Shown here piece by piece: positions 1-11,178 of a DNA stretch of 64,000 nucleotides. This stretch comes from Arctopsyche grandis (lineage: Eukaryota > Arthropoda > Insecta > Trichoptera > Hydropsychidae): the NCBI RefSeq assembly GCF_051622035.1, contig NC_135360.1, positions 9,042,001 to 9,106,000 on the forward strand. Reading direction: 5' to 3'. The notes under the pieces were generated by a model, which saw only the letters and a list, made by a program, of their open reading frames with translations, did not search any database and had not been told where the DNA came from. Both the position numbers and the translations under genes were made by a program. How positions within the stretch are numbered: position 1 is the first letter of the stretch; each line of letters begins with the position of its first letter.

Positions 1-976
1 TTTGACATATCTGATGTTTATATGTATGAATGCTTTAGAATTCAATAATGCGTTAATATTTGCATGAATAATTATTACGATGAAGGGTAATGAGTACCGT
101 ATTACTAAAACTCTAAGAATGTGTTCAAAACAAATATGTGACTTTCCAACTCAATTTACTAATCGAGTGAAGTTTTAACCTCTCTAACTTACCTAGTACC
201 AACTTTTAGTTGAACTGTCGTATTATATTTTAACCTGTCGGAATGTAATTCGTCATATCAATCAACTTAGTTGGTTAGACGGAATGTATTCCAACTAGAC
301 AAAATATACTACTATAAATATACTACTAAAATATACTAATAATAATTTTTTTTTTTAAATCGACCGTTAAATAAGGACGCTGGACTCTTTTCGTGGGTGT
401 AAAAAAGAGGCGATTTTATAGATGTTTGGCGGCTCCTAGCTCCTATAAAAAATAATTAATCAAAAAAATAAAACGATAGATGCACCCCAATGGTGGATAT
501 CCATAGCATATTAAAAAATAATTTCTCTGGTGCCATAATTGAGGAAGGGAGAAGTATAGTAAGTTTGTATGGACAAGGCGCTGGTGTCCAGCCCTCTTAA
601 AGTTTCATAGTTTTTTGACATACATATGTACATATGTACATGGTTTTAGCATTGCTAAAAGCAAATGTTGCTGTTGACACACAAACACGGGTTTTGCAAA
701 ATCAAAGATGTTGAAGAGGATGCATTATGGAAGTTATGCATTATGCAAAATATAAAAAAAACATCATAATTTCAACAATTAAGAATATTTGTTAATTATT
801 TACAAATATTTGGACTAGCAATATAAGGATAGAACTTTTTTTTAGTACGGAATAAAGCAGGGGGGTCGTAGAAAATAAACACCGACCTGGTTCTTTTTTA
901 TTTAGCACTACACCACTGCTAGTATATGTCTATGTAAAATAAAATATTTCAACTGGAAGATATACACTGTATTTGG
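1..976. other. non-coding AT-rich DNA
   Basis: I see no gene, tRNA or clear repeat boundary here. The stretch is AT-rich with scattered acatatgtacata runs. It could be intergenic DNA or an intron of a longer upstream form of OXR1; the window does not decide. Confidence 0.5.
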
Positions 977-1348
977 ATCCGCTCTTATATCGCCTGACAA
1001 ATTGAACGACAGATTAACGGACGGCTGCTTTAAATGCAATTCTCGTCTTCTCGAAAGATAGATTGCACATCAGATGACGGGTAACCTTTCGATGTGCACA
1101 GATGCAATTATTAAAATGGTAATTATTAAAATTGAGTTGGATCTTTCGGGCGATTTTAATAAGGGAAGATTCGATAAGTTCCGAATCTTGCCTTATTAAA
1201 CTCGCCAGAAAGATCCAATTCAATTTTAATAATTGCATCTGTGCACATCGAAAGGTTACTCGTCATCTGATGTGCAATCTATCATTCGAGAAAACGAGAA
1301 TTACGTTTAAAGCTGCCGTTCTGTTAATCTGGCGATTTTAGAGCGGAT
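977..1348. repeat. hairpin MITE, about 370 bp
   Basis: The two halves are imperfect inverted copies of each other. The left end reads ATCCGCTCTTATATCGCC and the right end reads GGCGATTTTAGAGCGGAT. Internal blocks such as GTGCACAGATGCAATTATTA also recur inverted across a centre near 1170. The length and near full-length inverted symmetry fit a non-autonomous foldback or MITE-type DNA transposon. No transposase is present and no target duplication was obvious. Confidence 0.75.
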
Positions 1349-1384
1349 GCACCAAACCCACTGTACTTATACTGTAACGTATAC

Positions 1385-1879
1385 ATGTGTTCATATGTAG
1401 ATCAAAACCCACCTTTTGATAAGACTTTGTTATTGTGCGACTTTTGTGAAAGTTGTCGCAATCTCTGTGGGTCAACACCGTATCAAGGTGGACTCACATA
1501 TATGGCCGTTTTTGTCTCCGATTGCACAATCTGCCCATCTACGGGGGGGTGTCCGTTTGGCAAACGGTCACAGCTTCTCGTTCGACTTATTATTCGGGTT
1601 TCCCGGTCCGAAAAGTTAAAAATACAATGCCAGCAACCGGTGTTGTCGTATTGGCCAGTAGTCGCGGCCAGTTGGCCACGGATTGTGGTTACGCGAACAC
1701 CTGTACAGTGCGATAACTGTACACCGGTACTGCCTGCAGTAGAAAATGCGAAACATCACAGTTTACTTATCGCCAAAACGTACACATTGCCATATGGCCT
1801 ACTCGCCATTTCCTTATCGATTCATATTCATCAGTTGAAATTGGCGCATATGCATTGTACTGTACTTGCGTCAGTTTGA
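1385..1879 (+). CDS. hypothetical 164-aa ORF, Cys-rich start
   Basis: This is an uninterrupted ATG-to-stop frame of 164 codons in a locally GC-richer stretch, which is long for chance in this AT-rich window. The first 70 residues carry several Cys pairs (CDFCESC, CTIC). I recognise no domain, and there is no signal peptide or membrane helix. It may be part of an unidentified repeat or of an upstream promoter or 5' region. There is little support for it being a protein. Confidence 0.15.
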   Translation: MCSYVDQNPPFDKTLLLCDFCESCRNLCGSTPYQGGLTYMAVFVSDCTICPSTGGCPFGKRSQLLVRLIIRVSRSEKLKIQCQQPVLSYWPVVAASWPRIVVTRTPVQCDNCTPVLPAVENAKHHSLLIAKTYTLPYGLLAISLSIHIHQLKLAHMHCTVLASV

Positions 1880-3168
1880 TAATACAACATACATATGTAC
1901 ATAGCATCGGTGTTGGGATTTTCTTTTGGAAATGTGTGATTAAAGTTCATCTGTAGTGTTGTGTTTGAAAAATGTTGTATTTCGTATTGGTCGATTATTA
2001 TATTTAAATTTATTCCACACCTATTCTGATACGGGTATGATCCGATTGGATCTAGTTTTCTATATACTCGTATACTGCTTCGATCTAGTAGTTTTGTATA
2101 CGAAAATTTTCATGGTTAATGTTTGTCGGCATATGTGGGCATTGCCAAGGTCCGGCTTGAGATAAAATTCAATTTATATGAAATGATTCATTGCTTGTTT
2201 TGTTTTTGATGTTTCAATATAGTGATTATGTTTAATTTAAAAATATATACATATCCAACCTATTAATGTCACAGTAGTTGGTCGGCCTATAGTAAGGTGA
2301 TTAGTGATATATATTTATATTGCTATCAATGTATTAGTTAGTAATGAACAGGAGCACTAACAGTATAAAAAAAATATTCAATAATCTCACAAGGTTCTTA
2401 TTTTTTATTTTACTTGAAAATATAAATGGCCTACATACACACTTGGTTTTTAAATGTTAAATATTATGTTAGTGAGAAATCATATATTTGTACATATATT
2501 TGTGATCATGCAAAAATTTGAACTCGAGATTTTGACTGATTCGAACTCAGCTTCGATCACTGATCACGTTTTCGTGATCTAGTTTTTATTTTTCTTCTGA
2601 TTTTGACAAATTGTTTTATTGAGTCAAACTCAACAACTCAACACTAGCTTAAATTGGAAAACTTGATTAAACTTTCAAATGGTAACTAAAGGACCGCTGG
2701 TCATCGGTGCAGTAGTAAAAAAAGGGCGCTATTGTTAATTTCTTATAAAGCCATGTTTTTTTGCTCACTTGCTTTGAACACTAATGGTTAAGCTTAAACC
2801 TAGTGATAACACTTTAAAAGTCGATTAAAAAATACTTATTTGTAATTTTTGGTTCGATATGAAAAAAGGTCAGTGATTTAATTCCGAGAATCTTAATTGT
2901 TATAATTGTTTACATTTTTTTTTTTCAAAAGTCTTCACCAAACAGAGCCTATTGAGCTTGTCATACTACGTTACAAATATTTTTATAAATTAAAGAGTTT
3001 AAACAGTGTTTGTAATTTAAACAAAATGGGCACGCGAGTTAAAACGGCTTGGGAGCCGCTGCTATGAGCTAGCAGTCAATAAGAAGATATCGATCTGTAT
3101 AAATGAGACAGAGACAATACTTATTACAATACTTAAGACAATACAAATCAACTGTGTACCTATGTATA
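1880..3168. other. non-coding stretch
   Basis: I see no supportable gene or well-bounded element. It contains AT-rich simple sequence and short dyads only. Confidence 0.5.
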
Positions 3169-3447
3169 TGTTACAGTCCAAGTGTTCACTCCGGTTCGTT
3201 CATGAACCTACTAGTATGTTCATACACTGATAACTTTTGTTTTAAGTGCTAACAGTCAAAATTTATCTTCAAATAGACTCACCAGGTGTCGCACTAAACT
3301 TTTAGCTGTCAAAACTTTTGAGTTATCAAAATGCCAAGTATTTATCTGTCAGAACATCCTATAGAAACCGCATTACAACGTTACTTTAATTCCCGTTTCC
3401 GCTAATATTTAAAATATTGCAACCCAGGGTAAGCATACATGGGTCTG

Positions 3448-3692
3448 CTTTAGAGCAGAGCATCGTAACCTTTGGATATTCGCGGCACACATTGTTTACG
3501 ACTAGTAGAGTTTGTCAGCTACGTACATACATATGTAATTCATCGGCAGTCGCTAGTTATTCCGTATATGCGTAGGGACAAAACACTAACTGACATCGGT
3601 TTTCTCCCTCACACGCGATCTCACTCGCACGCATTAGGCCGAAGTGCTGTTCGCGGTGCACAGGTTACGATACTCTGCTTTAGAGTATAGTG
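3448..3692. repeat. MITE family B copy nested in family A
   Basis: The inverted ends are built on TTAGAGCAGAGCATCGTAACC and GGTTACGATACTCTGC. The internal sequence, including TTTGGATATTCGCGGCACAC and CATCGGCAGTCG, is shared with 13734-13945, which is the second copy in the window. Confidence 0.7.
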
Positions 3693-3888
3693 GATCGTTT
3701 GCTAGCAGGTTTAAAATCTGAGATCAATTTTAATTACGCCTAATTATTCGATCACAAGTAATTATGTCACATAAATAGATACTTGTTATCGAACTGCCTA
3801 ACTAGTAACATCATAAATAATTACTTGCTAGCAATCGATCTCATCTTTTAAATCTATCCAACAAACGATCGACTATACCCTAGAGCGG
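3688..3888. repeat. palindromic element nested at the edge of MITE B
   Basis: TATAGTGGATCGTTTG at the left is matched inverted by CAAACGATCGACTATA at the right. Further inverted blocks (TTTAAAATCTGAGATC against GATCTCATCTTTTAAA) lie inside. It interrupts the right end of MITE B, so it inserted after B. Confidence 0.6.
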
Positions 3889-4069
3889 ACCGCGTTTAAT
3901 TAAGTTACACTATAACTGGCCAGATTGGTTCGTGTATGAACAAACTAGTCTACGAACGAAATGTACACTTGGGCTGTAACATTTACATGTATGAAAAAAG
4001 TAATGGTGATTTAATTAAGTTAGGTTTTCAATTTATTCTTATTTTTTTTCTTGAAAACAACTGAGGATG

Positions 4070-4123
4070 AGTAAATGGCGCCCCAGGCGACCGCCTGAAC
4101 GACCTGCCCCTTGGGCCGGCCCT
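4070..4123. repeat. GC-rich transposon end fragment
   Basis: The stretch ends in GGGCCGGCCCTG, a terminal type common in hAT-like MITEs, and is much GC-richer than its surroundings. I could not identify the partner end. Confidence 0.3.
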
Positions 4124-4366
4124 GAGTATATGTATGCCAACTACTACTATAGACTGTCCAATTACTATAATGTCACCCCTTAACTATGTATTTTTTTTTA
4201 TTTTGCATTTAAATTGAAATGCGGTTGTCGTTTTTTTTTATTTTGAAGTTTAAAGTTCAATGACAATGCCATGTTTATAATTACGCTAATTTGCAATGTA
4301 AAAAAGGATAATTGTGCGTTATTGCGCAAAACTGGTTAGTGTCCGGATGCACGTGTATGCTTAACG

Positions 4367-4498
4367 TCAATCGTCTGTGTCGTTTTTCAACCGGTTTTGA
4401 TAGAAAGAGTTATCGTATGGATTGTTTTGAGAAGCGTTGATCAGACGTGGCTGATGCGGCGACCTCTCTCTGATGAGGAAATTCTTCGAATCTGGCAT
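4367..4498 (-). CDS. hypothetical 43-aa ORF upstream of OXR1 short promoter
   Basis: This minus-strand ATG frame encodes a polar, charged peptide with balanced codons. It is preceded by a (CGT)n/(ACG)n run that reads as Arg repeats in frame. It lies about 300 bp upstream of the OXR1 first exon in divergent orientation. There is no homology I recognise. It may be chance or an exon of a divergent gene. Confidence 0.15.
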   Translation of the reverse strand: MPDSKNFLIRERSPHQPRLINASQNNPYDNSFYQNRLKNDTDD

Positions 4499-4800
4499 TT
4501 TTTCCTGAAGTCGTCGTCGTCGTCGTAATGTTGTGTATGAATAATCAATGAGCAATACCAGAGATTGTTCGCCTACAAACGATATTCACTATTGTTTTTG
4601 CTGCAGGCAGAAATTGATTTTACTACTACGAAATATTCGCAGTTGCAAAAGTTGACTCTGGAGAAATGTGGTGTGCTCGTTCAGTTATAACAGACTTTAT
4701 TCAACGATCGTTGTTTTAAAATGTGTGGACGTTTTAAAAAGGTGTCTGTTCGAAATACATAGTTGAATTTTTAATATAAGTGATCAGTGAAAACGTATCC

Positions 4801-7800
4801 ATGTCGTTAATATACTCGAGGACACAGCCTGAGGTTTGTATTTGTATTAAAATTTTATTTAAAATATCACTCTTGTAAAAAAAACTTATCGAATTTAATC
4901 AACGGGCTCCGATATTGTATTCATTGAATATATTTAGCAATTTTTTTTTTTTTAATATTTAGCAATTCTGAAAATGATGATTTGACGTTAAATAACCTCT
5001 ATTTTGTATTTAAATTTTAAATATTCATACTTATAAAGAGTCACTTTTTAAGGCAAAAATATTAAAGTGTGCAAATAAATGATTATAAAGTGTGGCTTAA
5101 AATAAATTCCTTCTTTTTATTCTAAGTAACAAAAAATAAATAAATATAAACACGAGTTAATGTCAACGTCACATGTACAGACTGTCCAAGTTTTATTTTA
5201 TTTTTTTTAATTTACGGCACTCAAGATAAGACTCCACTATTAAAATGCTAAATTTAATGTTATTTCAGTTGCAAAGACTGGCTTTAAATAGCTTCTTTGT
5301 CGTATGCGTGAGAATTTATATTTTAGGTATTTATAATATACATTATAATACATATAAAAATTTTACATCTCTGTCAATAATATTCATAACATCCTACTCT
5401 CATTTCACATACACAACAAACAGTGTTGAATCATTATCCAAGAAAAATTGTTTTAATTTTTTTATTTTTATATAAGACATGCACTCTTAAACGGCTTGAA
5501 TATTGTTAGTGATGGTTGGCATGATGAAAATTTGTCACGGTACAAAGACGACATAGATTTTTCGTATTTATTATTAAAAATTGCACTTGTTAGATTTATG
5601 AATCATTGTAGAATGGTAATGTATCTTAATGTTTAATCTATGTGAGCTTTTTAGAGATGTTCCCAGCACCTTATCTAGGATACATTTATAATACGGCGTA
5701 GTACTATGCCGTATTTTGTAAATAACAAATCAAATACAGTAGTTTATGTTTTTATGTTGTTGAAAGCGATTCTAGATTCGGTACTGTGTTTGTGTGTGTA
5801 TTGCATTTAATTATTATTTGTGTTTTTTAATACTTGTTTTTGAACGGTAGGTGCTGTCGATGAGCGATGAGCTGCGGCGGGCTCTATATTCCTCTGGAGC
5901 ATCCGTCGATATGGAATTTAGCCCACCGGATCTCATCGGTACAACAGAAATTCTCACACTGGAACATAGGTATGTATTATCGAATTGAATTTTGATCAAT
6001 TTGTCGCAATTGTTATATTGTTAAATTTCAATCATTCCAGAGAAAAATTATGTGCACATTTACCGGCGAGAGCTCAAGGCTATATGTGGTCGTTGGTCTT
6101 CTCTAGTATCCAGCATGGATTCTCTCTCAATTCCATGTACAGGAAGATGCAACGTGTGGACAGTCCCGTCTTGCTCATCGTGCAAGACACAGATAATCAT
6201 GTCAGTATTATATTGATTTCGGAATCAAACGATTATAAATGCTGGATTTTTTTTATAAATATTTATTTTTAGGTATTTGGTGCTCTCACTTCTTGCGCAC
6301 TTCACCCGTCTGAACACTTTTACGGAACTGGAGAGTCGTTCCTATTTTCTTTCTGTGCAAATAAGCCGGATTCCCCGGCCGCACACCGTCGAAGCATTTC
6401 TACATCGGCTCCGACAGCAACTCCACCACCTTCGGCCACTATTCCCTTGGACGCTTCCCAAACCACTATCGTCGATGAGAGTGAAAAGCCCCCAGAAGAA
6501 CCGCAACGAGTGTTCCGAGTCTGGCAATGGACCGGAGACAATCTCTACTTTATCAGGGGCAGCAATGATAATATTTCTATTGGTGCCGGAGAGTATGTAT
6601 TTTTTAATACTTAATTTTATTCTGTTAAAATAATTGATTTCCTTAAATCAGTATTTGCCAAACTATGTATGTTACTCAGTGGATTTGAAAGGATATGTGA
6701 GTCAAAGCGATCGCTCTGTGAGCTATGTTATCCAATAGGCAGAAAAAAATGCTTCTGTTTACAAATTTTAATGATATTGATTATTTTTCATATCTTCATG
6801 ACAGTAACAAACTAACGAACTTGATAGTGTTGTGTTGCAAAACTATCAAAAAATAAAATGCTTGAAAAGCTTACAAAAGAATTTTAATCAGGGCTGTAGA
6901 GTTGTGTCATAATTTACCGACTCCGATTCCAACTTGAACGAATACACATACACAAACAAATCAATTTAATAAAAACACTGAGAATAAAAATAAAGTATGA
7001 GACAGAGGAAGCATCGGTTTTGGTCAGAACACATCAAAATATGCGTAATTCAACGATTTTATTTATAATATAATTTAAATTCATGATTTTTACAAAGAAA
7101 TGATTAAATTTCAATTTATTAGTCGATACTGTAAAAATATTAATCAAAGGAAATATTAAAAAGGAGTGGGAGTCGGTTGATTTTTTATGATTTTGACTCT
7201 GACTCTGCTTGAAATGCTCCGACTCCACAGGCCTAATTTTTTTTAACAGTAGTTTCTTGCATCAAATCTTTTAGATGGATAAAATATCCTTTCCTAACCA
7301 ACGTTCCAATATTGTCAAATAATCTCTCAAATGCAGAAGAAATACAGTTGATCGAGCTGACTGTGGATAGTTATTTGAATAGAAAATTTGAGCAATTATA
7401 CAAAATCCGTTCCCTTTGATAAAAAGTTACCGTTTGCGGATTTTTGTACATATTACATATTTCTACTTATCGTTTGCCTGAATCGAGGCCAGATTTGAAA
7501 ATATATTCGTATATTATTATATCATACATATCTGATGAATTGCTAATAGGATGAAGTTTTATCATATCTACCCTTTTTGAGTGATTCGATAAAATTTATA
7601 TTAGAGCCTTGGGTATCCAATTTGAGGTATATTCATACTGGCACAGCAGAGACCGGGAACTGCACGTAAACAGCAGTACGAAAAGTATTCTGTGGTACAT
7701 TCATATGTTCCGTAACATAAACGTAACAGCAGTAGCCGACAAAATCTATTCATATTATACAGAAGTACATGTCACCACAACGTATGAAGCAAAACTGGTT

Positions 7801-8640
7801 TTCTTTGGCCACTGTGGAAATACATATTCACGCACCACGTGAAGTCATAGCGAGTGCACGTGTACTAACAAAAGTGCGCATGGGCATATGAATATTTTCG
7901 GAAACGTCATATTGCTGCAATATTGACTCAACGATACGACTCGAGCAATATTATGCCCTATCGTCATGCTCTGTGGTGTATATGTAAGCCGATTTTGCCT
8001 TGCACTCGGCCAAAACTTGTCTGAACGTGCGCTACTGTATAGTATGAATAGAAATAGGCTTTTCCGTGTAGTGCTATTGCCTTCAGTGCTGAATAGTATG
8101 AATAGATTTCTGATGGTGAACTTTTGCTTTTCATCGATTCTGAATATTCGTTTTGTCATACATATCTTTCAGGTATATTTTAACCTCTTGTTTTTTTTAT
8201 TTTCAAGTAATTTTTTAACAGTTACGCAGTACTCTCCCCTCTTTCCTCCTAAATCCTTATTATTTTGATCAAAATCAGGGGTATATCAATAAGATTCTTA
8301 ATTCAAAAGGGATTTCGACTTATTGTAGATTTAGGAAACACTTAATGTAATTCAAAGAACACACGTCAGAGCAACATAAATATTCATGAAAGGTCAGCAG
8401 GATATAGCTGACTCATTCCCGGAAAAAAAATTTGACTTAAAAATATGATATTATAAAAACAATACAGCCAAATATTAATATAATAATGTTTATTTTATTT
8501 TCAGTGGTAAATTTGGACTGTGGTTAGACGGAGACTTGTACCAAGGAAGGACCCAATCTTGTACAACTTATGGAAATGAACCCCTGTCAACTCAAGAGGA
8601 CTTCATAGTCAAGACTTTGGAGTGTTGGGCATTTATATAA
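4801..8640 (+). CDS. OXR1: OXR1 / mustard short isoform (TLDc protein)
   Basis: Five exons join in phase: 4801-4833, 5851-5969, 6041-6200, 6273-6592 and 8505-8640 (768 nt, 255 aa). The product is almost entirely a TLDc domain. Hallmarks include HLPARAQGYMWSLVFSS, FGAL, HFYGTGESFLFSF, FRVWQWTGDNLYFI, IGAGDGKFGLWLD and a C-terminal EDFIVKTLECWAFI. TLDc proteins of the OXR1 family protect against oxidative damage and bind the V-ATPase. A Pro/Thr/Ser-rich insert of about 40 residues sits inside the domain in exon 4. The start is chosen because an in-frame TAA (4777) precedes ATG 4801, so this exon looks like the start of a short TLDc-only isoform. Longer isoforms with LysM and GRAM domains, known in the family, would begin upstream and are not seen. 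Homology is strong; the first exon is inferred from phase alone. Confidence 0.9.
7600..8280. repeat. repeat-like block in last OXR1 intron
   Basis: Inside the 1.9 kb last intron the base composition rises, and short inverted pieces recur (ATTCATACTGGC-like and GAATAGTATGAATAG motifs). It looks like an old inserted element, but I could not fix its ends. Confidence 0.3.
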
Positions 8641-10591
8641 GTGAAAAAAGGTTGCTCGCAAAAGAGAACATTCGTTTGACCAACCCACACCTACGTAGCC
8701 ATGTGAGGAGACTAGCGTTATATGTGCTTAGAACAAAAAATAAATGCTATGATATAAATGTGTATGTAACAGAACATGTAGGCAAAAAAAAAAATGAAAA
8801 TATTTTGAAAATTAACGACGCATCTATCTAGTTAGACATGTTTATTAGAAATTTCTCGCTGGTAGTAGGTGCTGAATGACTTCTTAGAAGATTAGAGCCA
8901 ATCGGTGTGTTTTTGATTGGATCCATTTCCGATTAAATTATACGTGTCGTGTGAGATTAGGGCATTTGGAATCTGGTATATATGTATACTATTATTGTTT
9001 TTAGAGAGTTGTTACCCATCCGGGCCACGTAATTGTGCATGATTGATTTTACTAGTTGGGCAGCGTGACGAGTGTGTCAATAATCAAATTTCACATGGAG
9101 GCAAAAATTTCAACGTACCATAAATGAAAAATTTGAAACTATATTTATACGAGCCTGAAAAAAGTGTGTTTTATACGTTTTCATATTGCCAGATTGTATA
9201 TCCGAATGAATCACCTTCCTTGCTGATGATGGAAGTCGACTACGCCTCTAGTCCGAATCGTTTTCTACTAGTCTTGGACTCTACCCGTTCGACGGTAGAA
9301 CGAAAATTGAAACGTGTTATAGAATCATCTCAAATTGAGAGACAAACATTCGACCACAAATCGTGGGATGACATTTTACAACAACAAAAAAAAAGCTATT
9401 CCGAATTATTCCTCCCGCTTCTTGTGGGACTAATTTTTCACGTCTGATTACAAAATAAGAATCCGATGAAATTAAAACACTACATAATGGGAAGATCGGC
9501 AAGATACCACTTCTCAAACATACGACGTTTTCTCAAACATACGACAGAATTATAATGAATCTACTCATTCTTAAACGGATATGTCTGTGGATTTTATGTC
9601 GTTGACATTTTTATAACAAAAAATATATATACATGTATATAAATATCAGCTTTTTTTATTACATATATATATATAAAGAATTTGACCAAATCATTTCAAA
9701 CACGTTCTTCAACGTACGTTATTAGAAACATTTTAAGAAATTATTAAACGCATAATTTTTTTTTAACCTACATACATAGGTGTGCCCTAAATATTATATA
9801 ATATAATCTTTAGTGGTATTTATATCATTATAAATTTAAAACATACATCGATCATATCTTATGTGATGTGAAATATTTAAATTCTACACCACAAGAACAA
9901 TTGAGTTTGTTAAAAAAAAAAAAACAAAATCTCAGTATGAATAAAAAAAAATGATATGCATTTGTTTTTAAAAGTTTGGTCACATTTTATATAATAAAAA
10001 TATTGTTAGATTTACAACACCCGCACACGAACGACAATAAACGATATATGCATTTTATCATTACATCATCGCGGTGGCGTAATTAACGCCCCCGTGTTTT
10101 AAAATCCCTATATCGTTGCGTTTTTCACTATTTTATATGAACGTACACCAAGTTCGCGGTGTGCGTGCTTTGAAAACGCATTCGATTAATCGTTCACGCA
10201 TTTTTTTAGGTTACGCCACCGCTTTGTTGCTTATGAAGTTGTTACGTTGACGATTCCGATCTCTGCATCTGACAATACGTCTTAAATTATTCACACGTGT
10301 ATATTCAGAAGTGTGTTTAAAATGAATTGAAGAAAAAAAAAAGCAAATTTTTGTATGTGCTCGTTTGTACGGATGATGGTGTGGAATTTTTCAGATTCAA
10401 AAGTGTGATCGATTCAACTTCCTAAATCGTATTCGCATATAAAGTATCGCTTTATCTGCCGTTGGATGGAAATAAATGAACATAACATCAAAATTTAAAT
10501 AGCGTGTTTTAATTTATGCACAATACGTCGTTTGTTTCTTTGTTGTTCTATCTGTGTCTATATAATCGTATATGATTTGTGTTGAAATAAA
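8641..10591 (+). other. probable OXR1 3' UTR
   Basis: No further coding exon follows the OXR1 stop. AATAAA at 10586-10591, followed by T- and GT-rich sequence, is a plausible poly(A) signal and would give a UTR of about 1.9 kb. An earlier AATAAA near 8739 is an alternative. The stretch includes a 107-codon ATG frame (9124-9447) that I do not recognise and treat as chance, and a small MITE (10071-10222). Confidence 0.4.
10071..10222. repeat. short MITE with 12-bp inverted ends
   Basis: GCGGTGGCGTAA on the left is exactly matched by TTACGCCACCGC on the right, about 150 bp apart. There is no coding capacity. If the distal poly(A) site is used, it lies within the OXR1 3' UTR. Confidence 0.6.
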
Positions 10592-11086
10592 GTATTTTTA
10601 ATTAATTTTTAAGTCTATGTGATATTATTCTCTTTTATTGTCCTTTATGTCCGGTCTGCCGACTTCTTAACGTGAACCTCACATTGTAGTGCTTCTGATT
10701 GGATGCATATTTGTGATGATTTATTGTGATTATGAGTTTTATGGAGGTTTCGTACGAGGTATTCGGAACTGTTGCCCCGTCAATTCGCATTATTTATAAA
10801 AACTTGCCTAAATTTATAATAACAAAACAATTATTGTCAATATTTTAAGCTGTTAAACGTAAGCCTAGTGTCATAGTACAATATTATTATATTAACAAAC
10901 TTGATGTTGGTTTTTGTCAATATATGTACATTCTGCTTTATTGTGTTAACACTCGTTACAATGTTCCGGTCTACGTTCGATTCTAAAAGATGCCCCAATA
11001 ATGTTGATATTTTACTTTTATAGGTCATGTGTTTAAAATACATATAAAATAATCATAATATTACAAAGTATATATGTATATATATG

Positions 11087-11178
<92 letters not shown>

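Larger units (their letters stand above)
3169..3981. repeat. MITE family A copy carrying nested elements
   Basis: The ends are inverted: TGTTACAGTCCAAGTGT on the left, and its partner ending in CACTTGGGCTGTAACA on the right. They are followed inward by a second dyad around GTTCAT...ACTAGT. Related copies lie at 19732-20181 and, as a minimal 87 bp version, at 37247-37333. This copy is longer because two other palindromic elements, at about 3448-3692 and 3688-3888, sit inside it. Confidence 0.75.

Noticed and set aside
6320-6541. Minus-strand frames opposite OXR1 exon 4
   Set aside because: Shadows of the Pro/Thr/Ser-rich coding exon.
9124-9447. 107-codon ATG frame after OXR1
   Set aside because: It resembles no family I know and lies in the probable OXR1 3' UTR; kept only as a remark in that entry.
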